Program-made: the position numbers and the translations under genes | In this document: positions 1-6,819 of the stretch, in pieces | How the letters are laid out: the number at the start of each line of letters is the position of its first letter | Position numbering within the stretch: position 1 is the first letter of the stretch | The notes under the pieces: generated by a model | Database searches by the model: none | Seen by the model: the letters and a program-made list of their open reading frames with translations, nothing else | Told to the model about the DNA's origin: nothing | Assembly (NCBI GenBank): GCA_902784755.1 | Contig: CACZVX010000003.1 | Span: forward strand, 1 to 64,000 | From: an uncultured Prevotellaceae bacterium | Lineage (GTDB): Bacteria; Bacteroidota; Bacteroidia; Bacteroidales; Bacteroidaceae | Length of the DNA stretch: 64,000 bases | Reading direction: 5' to 3'

Positions 1-112
1 TAACCTGAAAAACAAAATGATGAGGACTGATTACAGTCAGATCCGTAAGGAGTACCAATGGGACCTGGACGGTGCAGGGGGATATGATGATGCCCTCAAG
101 ATGTGGGACTAA
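1..112 (+). CDS. 3' end of an unidentified gene
   Basis: An open frame enters from the left edge and stops with TAA at 110-112, ending in GYDDALKMWD. Only 36 codons are inside the window. The visible tail is mixed charged and aromatic with no membrane segment, and I do not recognise the family. The frame is open from the first base, and the density of repeats rises sharply right after the stop, so this probably is a real gene end and not a chance frame. Confidence 0.45.
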   Translation, partial: NLKNKMMRTDYSQIRKEYQWDLDGAGGYDDALKMWD

Positions 113-259
113 TCCCCCTGACTGGTTCCTGTGAAGGCCCCGCCTACTTTTCATTAGACTATTAAAGAAACACCGTGCCCGGAATGCTGCAAAGCTTCTG
201 GGCACGGCTCCATTTTGGGGGGAGCCTCACCCCGTCCCTCCCCTGAAGGGAAGGGAGGA

Positions 260-289
260 GACGATGACAATGACTATGACCATGACCTG
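260..289. repeat. GAYNAT hexanucleotide repeat
   Basis: Degenerate tandem hexamers of the type GACGAT/GACAAT/GACTAT/GACCAT. The same word recurs at 478-504, 644-670, 1241-1255 and 4421-4464. No coding role is seen. Confidence 0.7.
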
Positions 290-303
290 ATAAGGGGGTA
301 AGC

Positions 304-421
304 GCAGCTTTGCTGCTGTTTAAGCATCGTGTTGCGACTGTTTAAAGGACGACGACGTTTTAGCCATGAGAAGATTTCTTTTAACCGCTGCGAAGCAGCA
401 CTTAACCAGTAGCGAAGCTAC
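304..421. repeat. Group of three triloop mini-hairpins
   Basis: Three perfect 5-bp hairpins with 3-nt loops lie at 304-316 (GCAGC/GCTGC, loop TTT), 387-399 (GCTGC/GCAGC, loop GAA) and 409-421 (GTAGC/GCTAC, loop GAA). Each sits between TTAAC/TAAGC-type words. The same design with different stems recurs at 750-790, 4395-4407 and 5755-5765, so the structure is conserved and the stem sequence is not. Confidence 0.6.
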
Positions 422-477
422 GATTAACCCTTTAACCTTTTATTTGTACACAGAGACACGGAGACACAGAGTATTTT

Positions 478-504
478 GACGATAACGATGACGATAACGA
501 TGAC
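478..504. repeat. GACGAT hexanucleotide repeat
   Basis: Four and a half units alternating GACGAT and AACGAT, preceded at 451-470 by an ACACGGAGACACAGAG word that resembles the spacer inside the composite element at 570-670. Confidence 0.7.
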
Positions 505-569
505 TTATTTATGAAACACAAAATTCACAGAAGAACACTGAAGCATTTGCGCTGATAACGAAATTCACA

Positions 570-636
570 TTTTGAGCCCCTTGATAAGGGGCGGCTCTAA
601 AGCAGGGATTTATTAACGGAACACAAAGACACAAAG
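570..636 (+). repeat. Composite palindromic intergenic element, copy 1
   Basis: Begins TTTTGAGCCCCTTGATAAGG and contains the hairpin GCCCCTT-GAT-AAGGGGC framed by GAG/CTC, then an AACGGAACACAAAGACACAAAG-like spacer. The GACGAT repeat at 644-670 follows directly. Copies 2 (687-737) and 3 (1153-1220) share the hairpin part almost base for base. Confidence 0.8.
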
Positions 637-643
637 TTATTTT

Positions 644-670
644 GACGATGACGATGACGATAACGATGAC
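644..670. repeat. GACGAT hexanucleotide repeat
   Basis: Tandem GACGAT/AACGAT units following composite element copy 1. The order hairpin, ACACAAAG word, GACGAT tract is repeated at 1153-1255. Confidence 0.7.
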
Positions 671-686
671 TAATTTCTGGAACACA

Positions 687-737
687 TTTTGAGCCCCTTG
701 GTAAGGGGCGGCTCTAAAGCAGGGTTTATTTTAACTG
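687..737 (+). repeat. Composite palindromic intergenic element, copy 2
   Basis: Same hairpin as copy 1 with GAT changed to GGT in the loop. The ACACAAAG spacer and GACGAT tract are absent after it; mini-hairpins follow at 750-790 instead. Confidence 0.75.
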
Positions 738-749
738 AACGCAACCCCC

Positions 750-790
750 TGCGGCAAAGCCGTAGTGTCACTAACCGTCGCAACGCGACG
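750..790. repeat. Two further mini-hairpins
   Basis: TGCGGC/GCCGTA with loop AAA at 750-764 and CGTCGC/GCGACG with loop AAC at 776-790, each followed by a CTAACC/CTTAACC word. They belong to the same structural family as 304-421. Confidence 0.6.
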
Positions 791-915
791 CTTAACCCCT
801 TACTTTTGCGACAGTTTTTGAGCGGTCTCCTGGAAATTGTCGCAATATTGGGCGGGTGTCGCAACTAACTGAGGAGAAAAACGAAGAAAATGATACGGGG
901 CGCTTTAAACCTTTG

Positions 916-923
916 TATCTTTG
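916..923 (+). promoter_or_regulatory. -7 promoter box (TATCTTTG)
   Basis: Matches the Bacteroidales -7 consensus TAnnTTTG. No clear -33 TTTG is seen at the expected distance. No convincing gene follows, but a structured stretch ending in an intrinsic terminator does. Confidence 0.5.
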
Positions 924-927
924 CAAT

Positions 928-1117
928 AGAAACGCGAAGATGAGCTGCTCTCAGCATAAAAGCAAGCTTGATTCTGCTCTCGTTTGCATCATCTTTGTAA
1001 TGCCAAAAGGCAAAAAAAAGTTTCTCTCAAAAGTTAGTTGATCATAGATTAATTTGGTTTTTAGTTAGGTTATTAGGTTAGTGATATGGGGGCTGCAGCG
1101 GCGGCCCCCTTTTTTTA
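928..1117 (+). ncRNA. Candidate small RNA between promoter and terminator
   Basis: A predicted transcript of about 190 nt runs from just after the TATCTTTG box to a strong terminator. Near the 5' end AAGATGA (about 938-944) can pair with TCATCTT (about 989-995), enclosing GAGC/GCTC pairing and smaller palindromes such as GCTGCTCTCAGC. A 33-codon frame from 943 overlaps the palindrome but looks like a by-product of it. I do not recognise a named RNA family. It could also be an untranslated relic. Confidence 0.35.
1088..1117 (+). terminator. Intrinsic terminator
   Basis: GGGGGC (1088-1093) pairs with GCCCCC (1104-1109), followed by eight T residues. No recognised gene ends just upstream, which supports a non-coding transcript. 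Confidence 0.75.
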
Positions 1118-1152
1118 TTAAAAGCCTACCCCTAACGTTGATAAAAATGACG

Positions 1153-1220
1153 TTTTGAGCCCCTTGATAAGGGGCGGCTCTAAAGCAGGGATTATTTTAA
1201 CGGAACACAAAGACACAAAG
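1153..1220 (+). repeat. Composite palindromic intergenic element, copy 3
   Basis: Near-identical to copy 1 across the GAGCCCC/GGGGC hairpin and the ACACAAAGACACAAAG spacer, followed by a short GACTAT/GACGAT tract at 1241-1255. From here to the regulator at 1523 I see only a doubtful 66-codon frame (1259-1459) and no other feature. Confidence 0.8.
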
Positions 1221-1522
1221 GTACAAAGTTTTTAATCCATGACTATGACGATGACCTGGTGGTTCCTCTTTTATATTTCACTGATATAAAGAAACAGTCT
1301 ACCAAGAAAAGAAATAATTGGATGATTCTTGACAATCAGTTCTTTACTTTTGAAGGAGAAAGCAAAGTGTATTCCGTGACTGACCTTCTGACTCTGAGAT
1401 ATCACAAATTAAACTCAGAGCCAAAAATCATGGTTTCTGAGCCGATAGAAAAAAGATAAAGTGCTGCCGGAATGAACAGAAGAATTGTCTGTTCATTCAG
1501 CATTGAAACAATGGTTCAAACG

Positions 1523-1972
1523 TTACTTCTTGGGAACGAAACTTTCGAAAGTCTGGTCGTCAAAAAAGATCTTGATTTCGGTGATTTGGCGTTGCGGTTT
1601 GTCAATATATTTCACTTCGGTTTTGACAGGATTTTTAAGTGTTTGGTTTACACCGACGTTTTCCATGGGGTTGAAAAGTCCTCCAGATGGGGTAGAAGGA
1701 TAATCTTGATAAGCAGAAGCCTGCGTATCGTCCTGAGAAACAGCAGCAGAAGACTCAGAATCGGTGACATACATCTTACCTTTACCGAACATTAACCAGT
1801 CGGTGCTGATAGCAGGAATTTTGTCCTTGATCAGTTCCACGACGTTGAGGGTGGGACGTGTACGTCCGGAATAGATGCCACTCAGTGATCCTTCACTCAA
1901 GCCGATGAAACTGGCGAACACTTTTTGAGTCATGTGCTGACTCTCCATAATCTCTCTGATTCTATCCTTCAT
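1523..1972 (-). CDS. XRE-family helix-turn-helix regulator
   Basis: A 149-residue DNA-binding protein. An XRE/Cro-C1 helix-turn-helix covers about residues 13-60 (MTQKVFASFIGLSEGSLSGI), followed by WLMFGKGKMY, typical of Bacteroidales XRE proteins. A low-complexity linker leads to a short conserved-looking C-terminus (TEIKIFFDDQTFESF). The frame is open further upstream to 2056, but a -7 box at 2026-2033 puts the transcript start near 2020, downstream of that codon, so the ATG at 1972 is the start. It has no partner gene nearby; the target is unknown. Confidence 0.85.
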   Translation of the reverse strand: MKDRIREIMESQHMTQKVFASFIGLSEGSLSGIYSGRTRPTLNVVELIKDKIPAISTDWLMFGKGKMYVTDSESSAAVSQDDTQASAYQDYPSTPSGGLFNPMENVGVNQTLKNPVKTEVKYIDKPQRQITEIKIFFDDQTFESFVPKK

Positions 1973-2025
1973 TTTACTGTCGAGTACAATTTTTGAGGGC
2001 AGAAGCCCGAATTCCTTAGATTTTA

Positions 2026-2033
2026 CAAAGGTA
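2026..2033 (-). promoter_or_regulatory. -7 box of the XRE gene (TACCTTTG)
   Basis: On the minus strand this reads TACCTTTG. It lies about 54 nt before the chosen ATG at 1972 and excludes the upstream start at 2056. Confidence 0.6.
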
Positions 2034-2750
2034 AACCAAAAGTTTTGAATTTCCAAATTTTAAAGAGGAAATTTTAAAAGGTAAAAGTTGAATTTTAGAA
2101 TTTAGATTTTGAAAGTTTAAATCTTAAAAGTGTGCATTTTGGGTTTTAAATTGCAAACCCGAATTTAAGGGATAAAATCGTTACAACGGCTTTATTGAGT
2201 GTGTCTTATCCAAAAAACTGACTATAAATGTGTTATTTACGAATTGCATATCTGAACAGGTCTGTTTATACGGTTTCAAGTGGGCGAATCTGATATTTTG
2301 CCTTTGAGTTTGTATCGATAAATTCATGTAAGTCACTGAGTTTTAACGCCTTAAATCAGTGACACTAAACATGTATAAATATGAAATTCAGAAATTCGAG
2401 TGGTTGATTTGAATTTGAAAATGTATGGTTTTAATCCTTAGGGTGCAGTTTTAAATCGTGTAATTTACGTTTGCAAAATATTAATTCAAATTCATTTGTT
2501 TAAAGTTTTAAATTTCAAATTCAGAACTTTAAACTTTAATAAATCCTAAAGCAAAATTCGCTTCTTCCAAAATTTCGAAAAAACGGCATTTTTTGAGTAT
2601 TCCCAACGAGCGGTCAAAAAGCTCAAAAATACGCGAGTTTTGAGCGTTTGAATTTGCGCTAAACCCTTGAAAACATCGGCATTTGAGGCCATTTTCGGCC
2701 TTCTGAAAAACCGAAAATCTAGCTCAAAAGAGAACGAAAAAAGTGATTTT
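2034..2750. other. AT-rich non-coding spacer
   Basis: About 700 bases rich in words such as TTTAAA, AATTTTAAA and GAATTTAGATTTTGAAA. The longest frame (2546-2773, minus) overlaps the end of holA, is Phe/Ser/Lys-rich and is unconvincing. I see no RNA gene or promoter here. Confidence 0.6.
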
Positions 2751-3779
2751 TTAGTGCAAAATGAAGAAAACAAGCTCCTTCATCAGGTCACCTACAGGGG
2801 TGTTTGGATTATCCAAACCTTTACTTTTCGCATCCGTTTCACGAATCTTCTGGATGATCTGCATCGTCTTCATTCCGGAGTAGTTTCTCAACCCTGTCAT
2901 ATACTCTTTAGCCCCCCAGGCACTCCGGAGATCCAAAAACTGTGCTACGCCAGAATCCGTTTTTTGCGGCGCATAATGAGCGAGCATCAAATTTTGGAAG
3001 AAATTGAAGAGCAACGGGATGAGCATGAAGGGACCACCCGACTTTGGATTACTGTCAAAATATTTCAAAATCCGGTTTGCCTTTAAAATATCGCGGTTAG
3101 CAATGGCCGAACGGAACTCAAAACCATTGAAGTCCTTGCTCACTCCTATCTGCTCCTCCACTACTTCGGGGGTGATGTGCCGACTGCCCTCAGGCATCGA
3201 CAGACACACCTTATCAAGTTCGGAAGTGAGACGACTGAGATCGGAGCCAATATGCTCGGCAATCATCTGACATGACTTATGGTCGATAGTAGCCTGATGC
3301 CTCTTGAGATAATCCACCATGAAGACGGGGAGGTCGCGCTCATAGAGTTTTTTGCTCTCAAAGATGACAGCCCCGGCATTCTGCGCCTTGGTGAGAATCT
3401 TCTTACGGCCGTCAATGGTACCGTTTTTATAAGCAATCACAAGAACCGTCGTAGGCTGCGGCTTCTCGAAATACTGCTCTAACTGATCCCATTGCTTGAT
3501 GTTCTGGGCTTCTTTGACGATGACGACCTGTCGCTCTGCCATCATGGGATAGCGACGAGCCATATCAGCCACGGCAGCTGCAGAAACGTCGGAACCGAAA
3601 CAGACCGTCTGATTGAAGTCGCGCTCCTCTTCACGGAGTGCGTTCTGGGCGATAAAGTCGGTAATCTTGTCGATGAAATACGACTCCTCTCCCATCAGGA
3701 TATACAACGGGGCAAACTTCCCTTCGCTGAGGTCGCTAAGAATGCTCTCATAGGTTGTGGTCTGTCTCTTTTCTGCCAT
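2751..3779 (-). CDS. holA: DNA polymerase III subunit delta
   Basis: Clamp-loader delta subunit, 342 residues, the usual family length. It opens the beta sliding clamp as part of the replicative clamp loader. The N-terminus (FAPLYILMGEESYFIDKITD) is the typical HolA start of the degenerate AAA+ region. The C-terminal collar domain follows from about residue 210. It is divergent from the HSDR_N_2 gene at 3931, an arrangement common in Bacteroidales. Its promoter is interlocked with that of the divergent gene (3807-3839). Confidence 0.92.
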   Translation of the reverse strand: MAEKRQTTTYESILSDLSEGKFAPLYILMGEESYFIDKITDFIAQNALREEERDFNQTVCFGSDVSAAAVADMARRYPMMAERQVVIVKEAQNIKQWDQLEQYFEKPQPTTVLVIAYKNGTIDGRKKILTKAQNAGAVIFESKKLYERDLPVFMVDYLKRHQATIDHKSCQMIAEHIGSDLSRLTSELDKVCLSMPEGSRHITPEVVEEQIGVSKDFNGFEFRSAIANRDILKANRILKYFDSNPKSGGPFMLIPLLFNFFQNLMLAHYAPQKTDSGVAQFLDLRSAWGAKEYMTGLRNYSGMKTMQIIQKIRETDAKSKGLDNPNTPVGDLMKELVFFILH

Positions 3780-3806
3780 TTTCTGCGGTATTTCGGAATT
3801 TTTAAA

Positions 3807-3839
3807 CTACCTTTGTAGGCGATTCGTGTACAAAGGTAG
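3807..3839. promoter_or_regulatory. Interlocked opposing promoters in an inverted repeat
   Basis: A perfect 11-bp inverted repeat (CTACCTTTGTA at 3807-3817, its complement at 3829-3839, 11-bp spacer) carries a TACCTTTG -7 box on each strand. The minus box (3831-3838) would start holA mRNA near 3825, inside the other promoter. The plus box (3808-3815) would start the 3931 gene's mRNA near 3821. The two cannot easily be occupied at once. -33 elements are weak on both sides. Confidence 0.6.
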
Positions 3840-3930
3840 TGCAAAATTTCGATTAATCGAAGAGAAAACAAAATTTATTTGGAAATTCCTCCTGCAACTA
3901 CTCCCCTAACGAAGCTATAAAGGTACAAAA

Positions 3931-4392
3931 ATGAATGCATTGAATCTACCACCTTATGCCATCAAAATCGCAGAACGTGACGGAAAGCGGGTGATTTTCG
4001 ACGAACTGCGACGGAAATACGTGGCGCTGACACCCGAAGAATGGGTCAGACAGCACTTCGTGCACTACCTGATAGCGCACAAGGGCTACCCTGCCGGACT
4101 GTTGGCCAATGAGGTGGAGCTGAAGATTGGCGAGAAGAAACTGCGCTGTGACTCGGTATTATATAATAAGGAGATGCAGCCGCAGATAATCATTGAATAC
4201 AAGGCGCCCCACATCACGCTCACGCAGAAAGTTTTTGACCAGATCACGGCTTATAACTTGCTGCTGCACGTGGATTATCTCATCGTTTCCAACGGTCTTC
4301 AGCATATCTGCTGCCGCATGGATTATGAGCACAAAACCTATCATTTCCTACAGGAGATTCCGGCGTATCAGGGAATTACCGTAAAGGGGTAA
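3931..4392 (+). CDS. HSDR_N_2 (type I restriction R N-terminal-like) nuclease-fold protein
   Basis: A 153-residue stand-alone protein resembling the N-terminal PD-(D/E)XK domain of HsdR. The catalytic pattern is visible: D74 (RCDSVLY), then E89 and K91 in IIIEYKAP, with a following helix containing FDQITAYN. This small protein is widespread in Bacteroidales next to holA and is not evidence for a restriction system: no HsdM, HsdS or motor domain is nearby. A DNA-end or repair role is possible but unproven. The 5' leader is about 110 nt. Confidence 0.85.
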   Translation: MNALNLPPYAIKIAERDGKRVIFDELRRKYVALTPEEWVRQHFVHYLIAHKGYPAGLLANEVELKIGEKKLRCDSVLYNKEMQPQIIIEYKAPHITLTQKVFDQITAYNLLLHVDYLIVSNGLQHICCRMDYEHKTYHFLQEIPAYQGITVKG

Positions 4393-4394
4393 GC

Positions 4395-4407
4395 GTTGCT
4401 TCGCAAC
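4395..4407. repeat. Triloop mini-hairpin
   Basis: GTTGC/GCAAC with loop TTC, between TAAGC and GGTTAAGG words. Same structural family as 304-421. Confidence 0.6.
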
Positions 4408-4420
4408 TGGTTAAGGATTA

Positions 4421-4497
4421 ACGATGACCATGACGATGACGATGACTATGACTATGACGATGACGAAGGACGAAATACGAAATACGAAATACGAAAA
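4421..4497. repeat. GAYNAT hexamer tract followed by ACGAAAT heptamers
   Basis: Seven hexamer units at 4421-4464, then three ACGAAAT units at 4475-4497. It fills the space between the HSDR_N_2 gene and the next small gene. Confidence 0.75.
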
Positions 4498-4509
4498 TAA
4501 TAAATAGAT

Positions 4510-4692
4510 ATGAAGACAGCTGTTTTGAAAAATATTATCACGGGCGTGGAGAAGAAAGTCCATCTGACGAAGGACCATCCCGCCGTGCAATGTGGCATTG
4601 CCGTTTGGGTGGACGACGAAGGAAAGGCCTATTTCCCTGAGGATGTGCCCAATCCGTTCTATGAACTGAAAGACATTGTAAATGAAGAGTGA
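4510..4692 (+). CDS. Small hypothetical protein
   Basis: A 60-residue acidic, soluble protein without a signal peptide or cysteine pair, ending FYELKDIVNEE. I do not recognise it. Its start follows a repeat tract. Its stop is followed by GTGAAGAGTGAA-type repeat words (4692-4720) before the transporter gene. Codon use is like that of its neighbours, which favours a real gene. The sequence around residues 10-50 (GVEKKVHLTKDHP, WVDDEGKAYFPEDVP) looks like a compact beta-rich fold; that is inference. Confidence 0.5.
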   Translation: MKTAVLKNIITGVEKKVHLTKDHPAVQCGIAVWVDDEGKAYFPEDVPNPFYELKDIVNEE

Positions 4693-4748
4693 AAAGTGAA
4701 GAGTGAAGAATTCAAGATCAGCAGACCGAAAGTGAAGAGTAAAGATTG

Positions 4749-5720
4749 ATGGAGAAGTTTATACGATTTCTGAGAGACTGGACGTTGCCTGTAGCCATTT
4801 TCGTGGGTACGGTGTGCTATCTGACCTGCTATTTCACCCCCGCCCTTGACCCCGTTTGTGAGGTCATGGGGCCTTTCTTCGATGTATTCTTCCCCGTATG
4901 CGTTTTCCTGACGCTGCTCATCACGTTCTGCAAGGTAGATTTCCACCAGATGCTCCCCCATCGCTGGCAATTTGGCGTCTTAGGGGCACAACTGGTGCTG
5001 ACAGCCCTGAACGTGTGGATTATTTTGAAATTCTGCCAAACCACCGAGCAGCGCATTCTCTGGGAGGGCGTGCTGACGTGCGTCATTGCCCCCTGCGCTT
5101 CGGCTGCTCCCGTAGTGACCAACAAATTGGGCGGCAACATCAATACGATTACCACCTTCACCATCATTTCCTCGCTGGCCTCTGCCCTGCTCATTCCGCT
5201 AGTGTTCCCCATGCTCGAGAAAGGCGTGGAAGTAACCTTCCTGGAGGCCTTCCTGGTGATACTGCAGAAGGTGGCCATGATTCTCGTTCTGCCGCTCATA
5301 CTGGGCTATATCATCCGCCATTACCTGCATCGTCTGCACCGGTGGATTATCTCTAAGCCGAACCTGAGTTTCTACACATGGGCCGTTTCGCTGAGCATCA
5401 CCACGGGCATTACCGTGAAGAATATCGTGCATAGCAATGCATCGCTTTCCCTGCTGCTGATGATTGCGCTCTTGTCGCTTATCATGTGCTTCCTGCAGTT
5501 CGGTATCGGACGCGGCATCGGCAACCGTTTAGGCGAGCCGATATGCTCTGGACAGGCCATGTTCCAAAAGAATACGGCCCTGGCCATCTGGGTGAGTTAT
5601 ATGTACCTGAATCCCGTTGCATCGGTGGGTGCTGGCTGCTACGTATTGTGGCAGAATATCATCAACTCGCTGGAGTTGTGGGAGGATCGAAGGAAGGAAG
5701 GTAAAGGGTTAAAGGGTTAA
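4749..5720 (+). CDS. BASS-family (bile acid:Na+ symporter-like) transporter
   Basis: About 323 residues with nine to ten predicted membrane segments. The motif CVIAPCASAAPVVTNKLGG and the later GQAMFQKNTALAIWVSY segment fit the duplicated core of the bile acid:sodium symporter superfamily. Substrate is unknown; family members move bile acids, pantoate, pyruvate or other organic anions with sodium. ATG at 4749 is preferred over a TTG just before it. The last residues (KEGKGLKG) are encoded by the start of an AAAGGGTT repeat, so the stop codon lies inside repeat DNA. Confidence 0.75.
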   Translation: MEKFIRFLRDWTLPVAIFVGTVCYLTCYFTPALDPVCEVMGPFFDVFFPVCVFLTLLITFCKVDFHQMLPHRWQFGVLGAQLVLTALNVWIILKFCQTTEQRILWEGVLTCVIAPCASAAPVVTNKLGGNINTITTFTIISSLASALLIPLVFPMLEKGVEVTFLEAFLVILQKVAMILVLPLILGYIIRHYLHRLHRWIISKPNLSFYTWAVSLSITTGITVKNIVHSNASLSLLLMIALLSLIMCFLQFGIGRGIGNRLGEPICSGQAMFQKNTALAIWVSYMYLNPVASVGAGCYVLWQNIINSLELWEDRRKEGKGLKG

Positions 5721-5752
5721 AAGGTTAAAAGGTTAAAAGGTTAAAAGGTTAA
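5701..5752. repeat. GGTTAAAA tandem repeat
   Basis: Two units of AAAGGGTT followed by four to five units of AAAAGGTT. It supplies the final codons and stop of the transporter gene. Confidence 0.8.
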
Positions 5753-5754
5753 GC

Positions 5755-5765
5755 GCCCTTCGGGC
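5755..5765. repeat. Triloop mini-hairpin
   Basis: GCCC/GGGC with loop TTC between TTAAGC and GTTTAAG. A weaker neighbour (GC-TTC-GC) follows at 5775-5781. Confidence 0.55.
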
Positions 5766-5794
5766 TGTTTAAGTGCTTCGCTGTTAAAAAATAG

Positions 5795-5826
5795 GGGGTG
5801 GCATCTTGCGAGCGAGATGCCACCCC
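5795..5826. terminator. Bidirectional intrinsic terminator
   Basis: Perfect 12-bp stem GGGGTGGCATCT/AGATGCCACCCC with an 8-nt loop, between the convergent BASS and ECF genes. An A-run before it and TTATCTTTCG after it allow use from both sides. Confidence 0.8.
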
Positions 5827-5830
5827 TTAT

Positions 5831-5867
5831 CTTTCGTCCTTCGTTCTTCGTTTTTCGTTCTTCGTCC
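5831..5867. repeat. TTCGTTC heptamer repeat
   Basis: Five degenerate TTCGTCC/TTCGTTC/TTCGTTT units, complementary in type to the ACGAAAT words near 4475. The tract directly abuts the stop codon of the ECF gene. Confidence 0.7.
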
Positions 5868-6383
5868 TTATACTTTCAGAACATAGCGGAGGATGAGCCA
5901 GCCTCCGATAATCTGGAGGAAGATGCCAGGATAACCGAGCCAAATGTCTTGCAGGGCAGTCTGTAGAGAACCCGTCAAAGCCCATTCCACCAGCATGCCT
6001 GTCACCTGATAAGCCACAACGGCCATCGTTACGGTGAGCAGACTCACTTTCTGTGTTCTTTTGGCGATGTAAGCAGCAGCCAGCGCCAGGAGCGTGCTCT
6101 TCACCAAGATGATGGGAAGCATGGCCGTGGGAGGCATTCCAAAGAGCAGATTGTTCACCAGCGGCGAAAGCACGGCCGCGAGCAATCCTACGGTGAAGCC
6201 GTATTTATAGGCGGCTATCAGCGTGAAGAAATAGATAGGCAAGAAGATGAGACCTCCCTGCGGAATAAGATGGCAGAGTTGTGGCAGCGCAATGTTGCCA
6301 ATCACGAAAGCAGCAGCCAAAAGATAGGTTTTCACCTCTTTAAGCCCCAACTGATAAAGAGCAATGTTTTTTGATGTCGTCAT
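5868..6383 (-). CDS. ECF transporter S component, substrate unknown
   Basis: A 171-residue integral membrane protein with about six membrane segments, the size and topology of ECF substrate-binding (S) subunits. The central pattern (FLPIYFFTLIAAYKYGFTVG, then LLAAVLSPLVNNLLFGMPP) is typical of the ECF S superfamily. Energy-coupling ATPases and the T subunit are not in this window, so it would depend on a shared module elsewhere. It is last in an operon with a TonB receptor and a DUF1893 protein, implying uptake of a scarce cofactor-like compound. Confidence 0.75.
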   Translation of the reverse strand: MTTSKNIALYQLGLKEVKTYLLAAAFVIGNIALPQLCHLIPQGGLIFLPIYFFTLIAAYKYGFTVGLLAAVLSPLVNNLLFGMPPTAMLPIILVKSTLLALAAAYIAKRTQKVSLLTVTMAVVAYQVTGMLVEWALTGSLQTALQDIWLGYPGIFLQIIGGWLILRYVLKV

Positions 6384-6407
6384 ATTACAGTCTATTTATA
6401 ATAATTA

Positions 6408-6812
6408 TTATTTCAGGAATTCCTTGATAAGTTCGTAGGCCTCATCAGGATCGTCCGTGGAAGCCGTCAGCTTCTCCACCGGACAAATATCCGTTCCTGT
6501 ACGATTGATGATATGCGGCTGCAGCGTGGCATAAGTAATGGGAATACCAGCCTGCTGCAAAATATCAAGGGCTTGCTTACTAATGACGCAGGCAAAGACT
6601 TCTTGTACCCTACCCTTTACCATCAGCAAGGCAGCACCACGGCCAATCACACGGTCAGCAATCTGAGCGCCTAAGAGCATCTGCGGCTCTTCGGTGAGCA
6701 GCGTGAAGAGGTCGATGACACCCTGACGGTGAAACTCCCGAATCTCACCGTTGGCAGTGCGTACCACGCCGCGGACATCTTCCCTTTCTAAGCGTTTTTT
6801 GAGTTCTTCCAT
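6408..6812 (-). CDS. DUF1893 protein (deaminase-like fold)
   Basis: A 134-residue cytosolic protein recognised as DUF1893. From memory, the Thermotoga representative has a cytidine-deaminase-like fold. The motif LLGAQIADRVIGRGAALLMVKGRVQEV is the family's signature region; the later NRTGTDICPVEKL carries the one conserved-looking cysteine. Canonical zinc-deaminase HxE/PCxxC motifs are not present, so ligand binding or an altered chemistry is more likely than classical deamination. It sits 7 nt after the TonB receptor and 24 nt before the ECF S gene, strongly suggesting co-expression. Confidence 0.7.
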   Translation of the reverse strand: MEELKKRLEREDVRGVVRTANGEIREFHRQGVIDLFTLLTEEPQMLLGAQIADRVIGRGAALLMVKGRVQEVFACVISKQALDILQQAGIPITYATLQPHIINRTGTDICPVEKLTASTDDPDEAYELIKEFLK

Positions 6813-6819
6813 AAATGAT

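Noticed and set aside
856..1041. 61-codon frame on the plus strand
   Set aside because: It spans a -7 promoter box, and its coding potential comes from a palindromic RNA-like structure; no family resemblance.
1259..1459. 66-codon frame on the plus strand
   Set aside because: Starts with GTG inside repeat-flanked DNA, no recognisable domain and no promoter; kept only as a mention.
1472..1795. 107-codon frame opposite the XRE gene
   Set aside because: Antisense shadow of a well-supported regulator gene.
2546..2773. 75-codon minus-strand frame
   Set aside because: Overlaps the holA end and is Phe/Ser/Lys-rich as expected from AT-rich DNA.
3931..4392. Part of a type I restriction system
   Set aside because: Only the stand-alone HSDR_N_2 protein is present, a common housekeeping neighbour of holA; no HsdM, HsdS or motor domain.
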